Assembly: GCA_011050235.1 (NCBI GenBank)
Contig: DRGC01000064.1
Location: 1 to 64,000 of the forward strand
Length of the DNA: 64,000 nucleotides
Direction: 5' to 3'
Origin: Phycisphaerae bacterium
GTDB lineage: Bacteria > Planctomycetota > Phycisphaerae > SM23-33
Below the pieces are notes generated by a model. That model searched no databases. It worked only from the letters and a program-made list of their open reading frames with translations, and was not told where the DNA came from. Shown here one piece after another: positions 17,114 to 25,410 of this stretch (its first letter is position 1; every line of letters starts with the position of its first letter). A program made the position numbers and the translations under genes.

Positions 17114-17955
17114 CTCCAAGGCCTCTCGAAAGAAGGGCGATCATCGCGGCTCTGAAGGTCAGGCAGGGCGCCGGGGTGCCCGACGACGTTCCGATCTGTT
17201 CGTACGACTTCGCCGTCAAGCAGGGAGTCGCCGTCCGTTTCATGCCCATTTCCAGCATGGAAGGTATCTATGATCGCCATTCGAAGACCATCGTCATTTC
17301 GTCGTTACGACCGTGGGGTCGTCGGGCCTTCACTTGCGCACACGAGTACGGACATCACGTCTTCGGCCATGGTGCCCACGTTGATGAGCTTCCGGAGGAG
17401 CGACAGGAACCACGTGCTCCCGAGGAACTACTTGCCGACCGGTTTGCGGGCTTTCTTCTCATGCCTCGGCTAGCCGTCCTGGATGGCTTTAGGAAACGAG
17501 GAGTAGACCCATCACGTTGTGGCCCCACGGATGCGTATATGATTGCCTGCTGGCTTGGGGTCAGCTATGGCGCGTTCTTAACACATGCAAGCCTTGCGGT
17601 TGGGGTCATGCCTAAGGGGGTTGCCGACGGCCTAAGAAGAGTCTCGCCGAAAGAGGTCAAGGCCGGACTCGCCCCCGGGTGTTTAGGAGATGAACTCATC
17701 GTGGTTGATGAGCACTGGGCAAATGCCCTTGACCTTGTCGTTGGTGACATTGCGATGCTTCCGGGAGGGACGATCGTTGAAGGTGCCGTCACAGAGACGA
17801 TCAACAAGACGTCAACAGCAACGTACGTTCGCGCTACGTCACGCGGAATTGGGCGAGCGCTACTAGGCCAATGGGCGGTAAGTATTCGCGTAATGCCTGC
17901 TGAGTATACGGGGCTCGCCAGATGCCGGCACATTCCGGAGGAAGACAATGCTTGA
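17110..17955 (+). CDS. ImmA/IrrE family zinc metallopeptidase
   Basis: The 281-residue protein contains AFTCAHEYGHHVFGHG, a zinc-binding HExxH site at residues 78-82, followed by ELLADRFAGFLLMP, the third-ligand helix typical of ImmA/IrrE proteins. In known pairs the peptidase cleaves the partner XRE repressor in response to DNA damage or a cell signal. The start at 17110 overlaps the XRE stop codon. The extra C-terminal domain (VSPKEVKAGLAPGCLGDELI onward, about 110 residues, strand-rich) may be a sensor for the inducing ligand. The frame is open upstream to 16966, but that part overlaps the XRE gene. Confidence 0.9.
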   Translation: MTPRPLERRAIIAALKVRQGAGVPDDVPICSYDFAVKQGVAVRFMPISSMEGIYDRHSKTIVISSLRPWGRRAFTCAHEYGHHVFGHGAHVDELPEERQEPRAPEELLADRFAGFLLMPRLAVLDGFRKRGVDPSRCGPTDAYMIACWLGVSYGAFLTHASLAVGVMPKGVADGLRRVSPKEVKAGLAPGCLGDELIVVDEHWANALDLVVGDIAMLPGGTIVEGAVTETINKTSTATYVRATSRGIGRALLGQWAVSIRVMPAEYTGLARCRHIPEEDNA

Positions 17956-18712
17956 TCCGGTCGTTATTACGTCACACTGCGCAACAATAGCCTGGGCAAA
18001 GGCTCTCATTCGAGTCTTGGGGCCCGGGGTAACTCCGTCGATACTCGTCCAAATCGAAGCGCCGGAAGGCCATATCAACGAGCACGACGATATTCGGTCG
18101 CTCCTGGCGCAAGCTCTCTCGCAGCGTGGCCTCTCTTCAATCGAGACGGTGGCAAATACCATTTTCCCCAATTCGCTGTGGAACCCGGGCCGCCCTCGCC
18201 AAGAGCTGTTTGACCGATACCGGGCTATCTGGCCTCGTGTCAAGAAATGCCGCGCCAACCACAACGGGGTCTATTTCCAGAGACTGATCGCTTTCCCCAA
18301 GTTTGGGGACGATGAAAGGAACCAACTTGACTATATCATCAACACCTACGCTAGCGGCAATCACCGGCACAGCGCTCATCAGGCGTCGATCTATGCACCT
18401 GCCGTAGACGCCACCAACCAAAGACAAAGAGGGTTCCCCTGCCTTCAGCAGGTGGCCTTCAGTATCGAGGGTGACAAGCTGACGGTCATTGGCTTCTATC
18501 CAACGCAGCACATCTTCGAGAAGGCGTACGGCAACTACCTTGGGCTGTGTCAGCTCGGAACCTTCATGGCACATGAGATTGGGATACCGTTTGCTGGAAT
18601 GCAATGCTTCGCAAGTCACCCCAAGGTTGGCGCAGCTGGCAAGACTGCTTTACGGCCGTTGGGACACCACATTGAGGGCTTCATCAGCACGTATGAAGCG
18701 AGGCAAACATGA
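17948..18712 (+). CDS. Thymidylate-synthase-like enzyme
   Basis: In this 254-residue protein the region from residue 163 (FPCLQQVAFSIEGDKL) to GN at 195-196 aligns without gaps to E. coli ThyA 144-177. Cys165 falls on catalytic Cys146, Lys177-Leu178 on Lys158-Leu159, and Asn196 on Asn177, which reads the uracil ring. The Arg166 and Asp169 positions are instead Pro185 and His188, and the FYPTQHIF...AYGN motif replaces YQRS...GLPFN. So it is a divergent family member, possibly a pyrimidine nucleotide hydroxymethylase rather than a housekeeping ThyA. GGAGG precedes the ATG, inside the end of the peptidase gene (8-base overlap). The alignment was made by hand. Confidence 0.75.
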   Translation: MLDPVVITSHCATIAWAKALIRVLGPGVTPSILVQIEAPEGHINEHDDIRSLLAQALSQRGLSSIETVANTIFPNSLWNPGRPRQELFDRYRAIWPRVKKCRANHNGVYFQRLIAFPKFGDDERNQLDYIINTYASGNHRHSAHQASIYAPAVDATNQRQRGFPCLQQVAFSIEGDKLTVIGFYPTQHIFEKAYGNYLGLCQLGTFMAHEIGIPFAGMQCFASHPKVGAAGKTALRPLGHHIEGFISTYEARQT

Positions 18713-19752
18713 GGACATTGGCCGAAGAACGGCCTTGCAGGCCATCCGAGCTCCGCAAGCGTTGGGCGCCTGTTGAGCCAACGGTCGTCTTTGATACCTA
18801 TTGGCGCTTCGCTGCCCAACGTCAAATGGTCTTCATGAAACGAGCCAGAGGCGACTGCGGACCGTGGACGGCTGATCCCATAGTCCAAACATATCGGTTC
18901 ACCAACGCGTATCGAGCATCTGATCGCGTTAGTCAGTACCTCATCCGTAACGTGATTTACGCCGGTGAGCGCCCGGCGGATGAGACCATCTTGAGAGTCT
19001 TACTGTTTAAGCTCTTCAACAAGATCGAGACGTGGGAACTGCTCTGCAATGAGTTCGGGGATGTGTCTCTTGGTACCTTTTCGGTCGATGCCTATGGTGA
19101 GGTCCTTTCAACCGCGATGGAGAGTGGGCTCCGCATATACTCGGCGGCATATATCATGCCGACCGGTGGCTCTCAGCTGGGGCATAGGCGAAAGCATCGC
19201 AACCACCTAGCGTTACTTGATATGATGATGGGTGCCGACGTCCCGGGGAAGCTGCAGCGGTGCTTGCGGATGGCCGATGCGTTCGACCTTCTGAAATCAT
19301 TCCCCACCATCGGTGATTTCCTCGCCTACCAGTTTGTCACCGATCTCAACTACACGGAGGTGATCGACTTTTCGGAGATGGACTTCGTTGTTCCCGGCCC
19401 TGGTGCCAAGAGCGGAATTCGAAAATGCTTCTCTGATCTGGGGGGTCTGACTGAGGAAGAAGTCATCTACCTTATGGCGCAACGGCAGGCAGAGGAATTT
19501 GAAGGTCTTGGGCTTCGATTTGAGGATCTCGGGGGGAGACCCTTGCAGTTGATTGACTGTCAGAACCTATTCTGCGAGACCGACAAGTATGCTCGACTGG
19601 CGCATCCGGGCATTCAGGGCATAGGTGATCGGACTCGTATCAAGCAGAAATTCCGGCCCAATCCAGGGCGGATCGACTACACATATCCCCCCAAGTGGGG
19701 CATCAATCAGAAGATCCAACAGCAACTCACTGGAGAAGAGGGTCAGGCATGA
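18709..19752 (+). CDS. DNA base hypermodification protein (5-hmdU DNA kinase helical / alpha-glutamyl-putrescinyl-thymine family)
   Basis: The 347-residue product has the family's conserved block at residues about 25-110: YWRFAAQRQMVFMKRARGD, PWTADPIVQTYRFTNAYRAS, DRVSQYLIRNVIY and LLFKLFNKIETWELL. This pattern is what is annotated as the helical domain of 5-hydroxymethyl-dU DNA kinase and the alpha-glutamyl/putrescinyl-thymine enzymes of phages. Those act on hydroxymethylated thymine in DNA, activating it for further substitution. Later segments, FLAYQFVTDLNYTEVIDF and DFVVPGPGAKSGIRKCF, are also family-like. No separate P-loop kinase domain is present. The start overlaps the previous stop (ATGA) and the stop overlaps the radical SAM start, so all three enzymes are made from one message. 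Confidence 0.78.
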   Translation: MRTLAEERPCRPSELRKRWAPVEPTVVFDTYWRFAAQRQMVFMKRARGDCGPWTADPIVQTYRFTNAYRASDRVSQYLIRNVIYAGERPADETILRVLLFKLFNKIETWELLCNEFGDVSLGTFSVDAYGEVLSTAMESGLRIYSAAYIMPTGGSQLGHRRKHRNHLALLDMMMGADVPGKLQRCLRMADAFDLLKSFPTIGDFLAYQFVTDLNYTEVIDFSEMDFVVPGPGAKSGIRKCFSDLGGLTEEEVIYLMAQRQAEEFEGLGLRFEDLGGRPLQLIDCQNLFCETDKYARLAHPGIQGIGDRTRIKQKFRPNPGRIDYTYPPKWGINQKIQQQLTGEEGQA

Positions 19753-20786
19753 AGGAAGAAGACATGCTTGGCGGCCCGTACCATCTGCGTGAGTTGAAAA
19801 TGGAGGTCACTCATCGGTGCTGCCTCCAATGTTTCCACTGCTCCAGTGAAGGTGGGCCACGAGAATCCCGCGAGATGTCGCTGGCCGACGCAATACGGAT
19901 TGTCCATGAAGCCAATGACATGCAGGTTGCGGAGTTGGCGATCTCGGGCGGAGAGGCCGTCATCTGGCGTGGCTTCGCGGAATTGCTGGACGTCATTGCA
20001 CAGTTGGAGATGAATGTGTCTCTGTACACATCAGGAGTTGGTGCGAGTATCCCAGCAGTCATAACGAGGATGGAGAGCATCCCCATCGCCCGATTGATCT
20101 TCAGCCTGTACAGCCACCGACCGGAGATACACGACCGTATTACGCAAAGGGAAGGGAGCCACAGTACGACGGTCGCCGCCATCGAGTCGGCCGTCGCGTT
20201 GGGGGTCCGAACAGAGCTACATTTCACAATCATGCGGTGCAACTACCGAGATCTGCTCGGAGTCTGCGAACTTGCTAAGGCCCTGGGGGTAAGCAAGGTC
20301 AGTGTCCTCCGGCTGGTGCCGCAGGGCCGGAGCCGTAATGCCACCGATGCCCGTTTCCTTGGCAGTGAGGACAATCTAGCACTCCAGGAGCTTGTGAAGA
20401 CTGCTAGAACGATCATCACTACCCGCGTCGGATCGCCATATGGGTTCCTGCACGTCAGCGACTCCCCGCAATGTAGTGCGGGAGTGGACCGGCTGATTGT
20501 CCTTCCAGACCTTTTGATTTCGCCATGCGATGCTTTCAAGCAGGTCAAACCACAAGATGTGGCGAGAACCGATGCCTATTCCAGATTGGACAAGTGGTCC
20601 CTGCGTGAGTGTTGGGAGCGGTCCCCTTATCTGCAGGCCATACGCCAACACCTAGAGGAGCCGCATGTCGCACCGTGCGAAGGATGTTCGGCCTTTGCCC
20701 GATGCTTCTCCGGCTGCACGGCACAGCGCTATCTTTCGCACGGGCAACTAGTGCGAGGCCCCGACCCTATGTGCCTTCGCGACTGA
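19749..20786 (+). CDS. Radical SAM/SPASM-type enzyme
   Basis: The 345-residue protein carries the radical SAM cluster motif C24-x3-C28-x2-C31 (THRCCLQCFHC), the ELAISGGEAVIW motif (GGE, SAM binding) and LIFSLYSHRPEIHDRIT. The Cys-rich C-terminus (APCEGCSAFARCFSGC and a final PDPMC) resembles a SPASM/twitch domain with auxiliary clusters. Such enzymes modify peptides, nucleosides or other substrates by radical chemistry. RiPP precursors are not visible nearby, and phage thymine-hypermodification pathways include radical SAM steps, so a nucleobase substrate is plausible. The ATG at 19749 overlaps the upstream stop. Last gene of the operon. Confidence 0.85.
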   Translation: MKEEDMLGGPYHLRELKMEVTHRCCLQCFHCSSEGGPRESREMSLADAIRIVHEANDMQVAELAISGGEAVIWRGFAELLDVIAQLEMNVSLYTSGVGASIPAVITRMESIPIARLIFSLYSHRPEIHDRITQREGSHSTTVAAIESAVALGVRTELHFTIMRCNYRDLLGVCELAKALGVSKVSVLRLVPQGRSRNATDARFLGSEDNLALQELVKTARTIITTRVGSPYGFLHVSDSPQCSAGVDRLIVLPDLLISPCDAFKQVKPQDVARTDAYSRLDKWSLRECWERSPYLQAIRQHLEEPHVAPCEGCSAFARCFSGCTAQRYLSHGQLVRGPDPMCLRD

Positions 20787-20997
20787 TCAAGCCGTTCCTT
20801 CTATTTCAGGTAGGGGGAGTGGGTCGCGACGCTGGGCGTCGCTTACGGGAGAACGCGGGCGCGCCGAGGTTCTCCTTTGGCATTGAACAGCGGCCGGCCG
20901 GGGTGGGTTGAGCACCTAGCTATCTGTTCTCTGCGTCTCCGTGTCTCTGCGGCCGTCTTTTTGGTATTCTTCTTGAGGCGTATGGGAAGGACAGATC

Positions 20998-21492
20998 ATG
21001 GCGAAGCCGCGAGCTAGTATTCCGTTGTTGGAAGTTGAGAACGTTCTGCCGATCGTGAGCAAGATATCGTTGTTCGGCGGGCTGAGCGAGAAGCAGCTTT
21101 ATACCGTGTTGCGGCTGTTGGAGACGGTCGACTACGATCGGGGCGAGTTCATCTTCGAGGCTGGGGATGCGCCGAGTGAGATCTACATCGTCTGGCAAGG
21201 CAGCGTGGAGTTGGTGCTGGATGCTAAGGGCAGCCCGCTGGCGGTGGCGGTGTTTGGGGTCGGCCAGTGCTTTGGCGAGACGGCCGTCATCGGCATCGAG
21301 CGACACACGGCGGCCACCGTCGCGAAAGAGGATACCAAGCTGATCGTCCTGCCGCGGGAGGGACTCTTCGGCCTGTGGGAGACGGACAAGGAACTGTTCG
21401 GCATGCTGGTGCTGAATATCGCCCGGGAAGCGTGCCGGCGGCTCCACCGCGCGGACGAGGCGATGCTGCACTATTTTGCGGATAGAAGATAG
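20998..21492 (+). CDS. Cyclic-nucleotide-binding-domain protein
   Basis: The 164-residue protein is a single cNMP-binding domain: ISLFGGLSEKQLYTVLRLLE, GEFIFEAGDAPSEIYIVWQG, SVELVL, VGQCFGETAVIGIERHTAAT (phosphate-binding cassette, FGE...R-TA) and a C-terminal helix. There is no DNA-binding HTH after it, unlike CRP. It may act as a stand-alone sensor or regulatory subunit. GGAAGG lies before the ATG. The intergenic gap from the radical SAM gene is about 210 bases and the composition returns to GC-rich here, so it is unlikely to belong to the operon. Confidence 0.88.
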   Translation: MAKPRASIPLLEVENVLPIVSKISLFGGLSEKQLYTVLRLLETVDYDRGEFIFEAGDAPSEIYIVWQGSVELVLDAKGSPLAVAVFGVGQCFGETAVIGIERHTAATVAKEDTKLIVLPREGLFGLWETDKELFGMLVLNIAREACRRLHRADEAMLHYFADRR

Positions 21493-21568
21493 AATCAGGC
21501 TTGGGGCTTGGGGCCTGGGGCTTGAGGTTTGGGGGAGGTGATTGCAGATTGTGGATTGCGGATTGCGG

Positions 21569-22795
21569 CTAGTCTGTCTCGGCGTCGGGGCGGGTGATGG
21601 TTACGGTGACTTTGGAGACGCGGTTTTTCTTGATGAGGAATTGGCCGGTGAAGATCACGCCGTCGGCGCGGGTCATGACCAGCTTGGGGAACTTGCCCGA
21701 TTTGTCCAGCTTCCAGGTCGGCGGGCTGGAGCTGGTGTCCCAGGTCAGGGAATCGATGCGTGCGAGGTTTTGCTTCAGCAAGGACTCCGGCAGCCACATC
21801 TTGCTCTTGACCGTCGGCAGCTTGAGCGTCCCGTCCCGCGCGGCGGCGATGAACTCATCCGCCGTTTCGAACGTCTGCTTCATGCCGTGGGCTCGCGCCA
21901 GGAAACTGGTCAGGGTGGCCACCGCCGTTTCGTAATAGGCTTCCAGACCCTCCATGGTCGGGTTGAGCGATCGGGCTAGCCACCACTTTTCATACTGGGG
22001 CCGAAGCTCGTTGAGGCGCTTGTAGAACTTTCTGACGGGGATCCGTTTGCCGCTGCGCAGGGCGACGATGTACTGCTGCAGCTCGGGCAGGTACTTGCCG
22101 CCCTCTGCGTGGGTCATGAAGTAGACGATCGACCAGGCCTGCATCTGGAGCTTGTAGTAGTGGCCTTGCTTGATCATGTCGTCCCATTCTTCATGGGACA
22201 GGCGGGTAATGGTATCGAAGGGGATCAGCTCCTTCTTTTCGATGTATTGCTGGATGGGCCAACTCATTCCCCCCTTCAATTGGCCGGAGACGTATCCGTC
22301 GCCGGTCCATTCGGCGAACTGGAAGTAGACGCCGTTGGCTTCGTCGAACCACCTGGGCGTATCCCGGCTGATGGTGTGGTAGGAGAACTGATGCCAGCAT
22401 TCGTGCTGCAGCAAGCGCCACATCTCCTCGATGTGATCCATCGTGACGTGGAGCAGGACCCCCTTGTCCGAATTGAAGCATCCCTGCATGTTGGCCGTCC
22501 CGTCCGCGTTGATGTAGTCCTGGCGGTCGGTGTACAGATACAGCGCCCGCTTGGCGCCGGTGCCGCGTTTCATCCGGGCCTTGTAGGTCTCGTACATGGA
22601 CGTTGCCCGGGCGGCGGCTTCGCGAGCGAACTCGACCTCCGCATCGGTGTGGAGAACGTAGTACTTGGTGTTGTAGGTCTTGAGCTTCCTCCTGGCCTGG
22701 GCTGTCGCCGCTGCGGCCAGTGCGAGCAACAAGAGGCCCGTCGCCCCAATGGTCAAGACCCACAGACGTCGATTATGCGTCACGTGATCGAACAT
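21569..22795 (-). CDS. Secreted zinc metallopeptidase-like protein (DUF1570-like)
   Basis: The 408-residue product starting at 22795 (AAGGGG upstream) has an N-terminal hydrophobic helix (LWVLTIGATGLLLLALAAAA) that is a signal peptide or anchor. The core holds LLQHECWHQFSYHTI, an HExxH zinc site, followed about 20 residues later by PRWFDEANGVYFQFAEW with the WFDEA glutamate expected of gluzincins. This matches the DUF1570-type peptidases common in Planctomycetota. It likely acts in the periplasm. Substrate unknown. An in-frame ATG at 22816 is also possible. Confidence 0.8.
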   Translation of the reverse strand: MFDHVTHNRRLWVLTIGATGLLLLALAAAATAQARRKLKTYNTKYYVLHTDAEVEFAREAAARATSMYETYKARMKRGTGAKRALYLYTDRQDYINADGTANMQGCFNSDKGVLLHVTMDHIEEMWRLLQHECWHQFSYHTISRDTPRWFDEANGVYFQFAEWTGDGYVSGQLKGGMSWPIQQYIEKKELIPFDTITRLSHEEWDDMIKQGHYYKLQMQAWSIVYFMTHAEGGKYLPELQQYIVALRSGKRIPVRKFYKRLNELRPQYEKWWLARSLNPTMEGLEAYYETAVATLTSFLARAHGMKQTFETADEFIAAARDGTLKLPTVKSKMWLPESLLKQNLARIDSLTWDTSSSPPTWKLDKSGKFPKLVMTRADGVIFTGQFLIKKNRVSKVTVTITRPDAETD

Positions 22796-23259
22796 GATGT
22801 CCCCTTGCCGCGCCAAGGCCCTTGGAGACCCTTACTCTAGCGAGATTATCCCTGAACTGGGGCGCCAGCACAAGGCAGCAGAAACGACTCACCACAAAGC
22901 TTGCCCGCCATAGCCTCCGGCGACGGGGGGAGCACAAAGATCACGAAGAGAAGAACAAGGCCGGTGAGATGCAGAGGCTGGGGTATTCCATAGCAGCGGC
23001 AGAATCTTTTCAGCTCGATTTGCTTGGGGGCAAATTGTGTCTTATGTTTCCATGTTTGCCCCGCCGCAGTGCGGCGAGGCAGGTCTGGGGGCGCCCGCTC
23101 TGTGGCGATCCATTCTCTTCTGTCCTTTGACATTCAGCATTCAGCATCCTCCTTCGCCAAGGCTTCGGAGGACAAGTTGGTCATTGGGCCTTGGTCATTT
23201 GTCATTAGCATGGTAGTCTGTCCCGCTTTATTCCAGAGCCCGGAACTGAGGCTTGAGGC
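22796..23259. other. Intergenic region with short repeats
   Basis: No convincing gene. It contains an ATTCAGC tandem (23132-23147), also found at 58538-58562, and a CCTCC-N14-GGAGG palindrome at 23148-23171. A minus-strand open frame at 22846-23133 has an atypical, low-complexity composition and no ribosome site. Confidence 0.5.
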
Positions 23260-23973
23260 GTGAGAGCAGAGACCCAAACGGAAAGTCCGTTCAAACAGGC
23301 CGTCGCGGCGGCGAAGGCTAATATTGTGCCTGCGATGGGGCTGTGGGCGGTGGCGGCGGCGATTATTATCGCCTACTACAACCACGCGCCGACGCAGGGG
23401 GTCTTCGACCGCATCGCGAAGGTCAAGGAAAGCTACGGCTATGCGTTTTCGGCGATCTCGACGCCGATCTTCGCGGTGCTGTTTCCGCTGGCGATCCAGC
23501 GGCTGATCAACGCGCTGAGGTCGAAGCGGATGCACGTCGAGCCGTGGTCCAACGTGCCGCTGATGGCTGTGTTCTGGGCCTACCGCGGGGCCGAGATCGA
23601 CGGCCTCTATCGCCTGCAGACGTGGGCGTGGGGCGAGGGGAAGGACTTCTGGACGCTGGCGGGGCAGGTGGCGATCGATCAGGGCGTGTACGTGCTGCTG
23701 TGGGCGATCCCGACGATTGTGTTGGTGCTGCTGTTCAAGGATTGCGGCCGCTCGGTCAGCCGCACGCGGCGGGAGCTCGGGCATCACTGGTATCGCACGC
23801 GCTGCGTGCCGATCTTATTCGTGAACTGGGTGGTGTGGATCCCGGTGGTCGTGGTGATCTACTCGCTGCCGCCGGGGCTGCGGGTTCCGGTGATGAACAT
23901 CAACGTCTGCCTGTTCATGCTGCTGGTGATGTTTCTGACCCGCGGGGACCGCGAGCTCGAGCCGGCGCCGTGA
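23260..23973 (+). CDS. Membrane protein of unknown function
   Basis: The 237-residue product (GTG start at 23260, GAGG upstream) has about five hydrophobic segments: near residues 21-39, 60-80, 138-157, 185-203 and 213-228. They are separated by a long amphipathic loop with WSNVPLMAVFWAYRGAEIDG and YRLQTWAWGEGKDFW. No family recognised. Coding character and the clean GC-rich codon use support a real gene. It stands alone, with an intergenic region on each side. Confidence 0.65.
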   Translation: MRAETQTESPFKQAVAAAKANIVPAMGLWAVAAAIIIAYYNHAPTQGVFDRIAKVKESYGYAFSAISTPIFAVLFPLAIQRLINALRSKRMHVEPWSNVPLMAVFWAYRGAEIDGLYRLQTWAWGEGKDFWTLAGQVAIDQGVYVLLWAIPTIVLVLLFKDCGRSVSRTRRELGHHWYRTRCVPILFVNWVVWIPVVVVIYSLPPGLRVPVMNINVCLFMLLVMFLTRGDRELEPAP

Positions 23974-24670
23974 TGGCGCTCGCCGCAGGCGAGCGGGCCT
24001 GGGGCTTGAGGGGCGCGGCTTGGGTCAGCGCAAAAAACCAGGCGGACAGCCGAGTGTAACCTCAGCTATCCGCCTCCTCCTTCTCCTACTAGACCTATAC
24101 CTCTACCTGTCGGACCTCGCGTGATTCCTCGGGGCGGCTGCAGTGCCTGCCAATGGCAGCAGCACGGTGAAGAACTTGGTGGGAAATTCGGTGGGACACT
24201 GGCCAGAGGGGATAGGGATACCGCGACCATCCCCCGGCCTCTCGGCCACAGACATCGCGATATGAGCGCACAGACTCCATGGTCTGTTCAAGGTTGGCCC
24301 TCCGTGCCAGAGAGTGTCTTTCGCCCGGTCTGTCTGGGCAGCCGGGGTACATAGACGCGACCCCTTCCGGGGCGAACGGTTTCTACATGCCGTACCGTAC
24401 CGGTCGTCAAGGCAAAGGGCAAGTTTTTTTTGGCCGAATATTGGGCCTATGCCGGCCCTTTCGGCGGCCCCTGTGGGGGGGGTAACGGCCTGAAAAGGGC
24501 CGCCGGGGGATGCCCACCATCACGGCCGGGCGGAGGCGACCTGCACACAGTTGCCCAAAGGGCAAGCCGGCGCCGGTCGCCTGTGAGGCCCCGGCTGAAA
24601 AGATTGGGCCGTCGCCGGGCGGACGGCTTAGAATAGTCGCCGACGAGAACCGCATCTCGAGGAGATCACC
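23974..24670. other. Long intergenic region with strongly structured segment
   Basis: No coding frame with a ribosome site is seen. From about 24440 the sequence can fold heavily. GGCGGCCC (about 24470) pairs with GGGCCGCC (about 24497). AGGCGACC (24534-24541) pairs with GGTCGCCT (24575-24582), enclosing TTGCCC-aaa-GGGCAA (24551-24565). A T8 run occurs at about 24424-24431. TTGGGC (24604-24609) and TAGAAT (24629-24634) could be a weak promoter for the next gene. A structured RNA is possible but unidentified. Confidence 0.4.
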
Positions 24671-25315
24671 ATGAACGTATTGGGCGTTTCATGCAGCCCG
24701 CGAAAAGACGCCACCACCGAGCGGCTGGTCAAGGAAGTGCTGGCCGGCGTCGATGGGGCCGACACCGAGTTTGTCTCACTGGCCGGCAAGAAGATCGGGC
24801 CCTGCATCGCGTGCCTGGGATGCGTCAAGGATAACGTCTGCGTGCTGAAGGACGACCTGGCTGATCTGCGGGGTAAAATCGTCAACGCCGATGCGTATGT
24901 GATCGGTGGGGCGAACTACTTTAGCGGCCTCAATGGGCTGGGGCGATGCTTCCTGGAGCGGTGGTATCAGTTCCGCCATCGCGAGGGCAAGTCGGTCGCC
25001 GGCAAGGTGGGCGTGGCTGTCGGTGTCGGCGGCGGCGACCCCAAGCCCGTGATCGAGGACATCCGCACGTTCTTTCAGTACAACCAGGTCGAGTGCCTCG
25101 CCGACGTCGTCGCCCAGGGCGCCGCCAGTTGCTTTGTGTGCGGCTACGGCGAGACGTGCACCGTCGGTGCGATCCACATGTTCTTCGGCCCGGGGACCAA
25201 GATCACCGATGACATCATCCCGTCGCTGGACAAGCAGCCTGAGTCGCTGGCCGCCGCCCGCGCCGCCGGCAAGGCGCTGTCCGACCGCCTCAAGAAGTTC
25301 GCGGTCGGGACGTAA
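24671..25315 (+). CDS. Flavodoxin-like NAD(P)H-dependent oxidoreductase / iron-sulfur flavoprotein type
   Basis: The 214-residue protein begins MNVLGVSCSPRKDATTERLV, the FMN phosphate-binding loop of NADPH-dependent FMN reductases. It then has CIACLGCVKDNVCVLKDDL, a cysteine cluster resembling that of iron-sulfur flavoproteins, and VIGGANYFSGLNGLGRCFLERW (flavin ring contact). It should bind FMN and possibly a [4Fe-4S] cluster and move electrons in the cytoplasm. GAGGAGA precedes the ATG. Physiological partner unknown. Confidence 0.85.
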   Translation: MNVLGVSCSPRKDATTERLVKEVLAGVDGADTEFVSLAGKKIGPCIACLGCVKDNVCVLKDDLADLRGKIVNADAYVIGGANYFSGLNGLGRCFLERWYQFRHREGKSVAGKVGVAVGVGGGDPKPVIEDIRTFFQYNQVECLADVVAQGAASCFVCGYGETCTVGAIHMFFGPGTKITDDIIPSLDKQPESLAAARAAGKALSDRLKKFAVGT

Positions 25316-25410
25316 ACGGCGCCATTGCTCGTGACGGGCGGGGCGATATGGTAGGATGACGGCGATCTGCGGCACCTGTGGCACCTGCGGCATGTAAAGG
25401 ATGACAGCCG

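Noticed and set aside
16015-21000. Integrative element with attachment sites
   Set aside because: No integrase or transposase gene and no shared direct repeat at both borders were seen; only composition suggests transfer.
25350-25396. Tandem cggcacctg repeat as a regulatory site
   Set aside because: Only two to three imperfect copies occur and no known factor is suggested.
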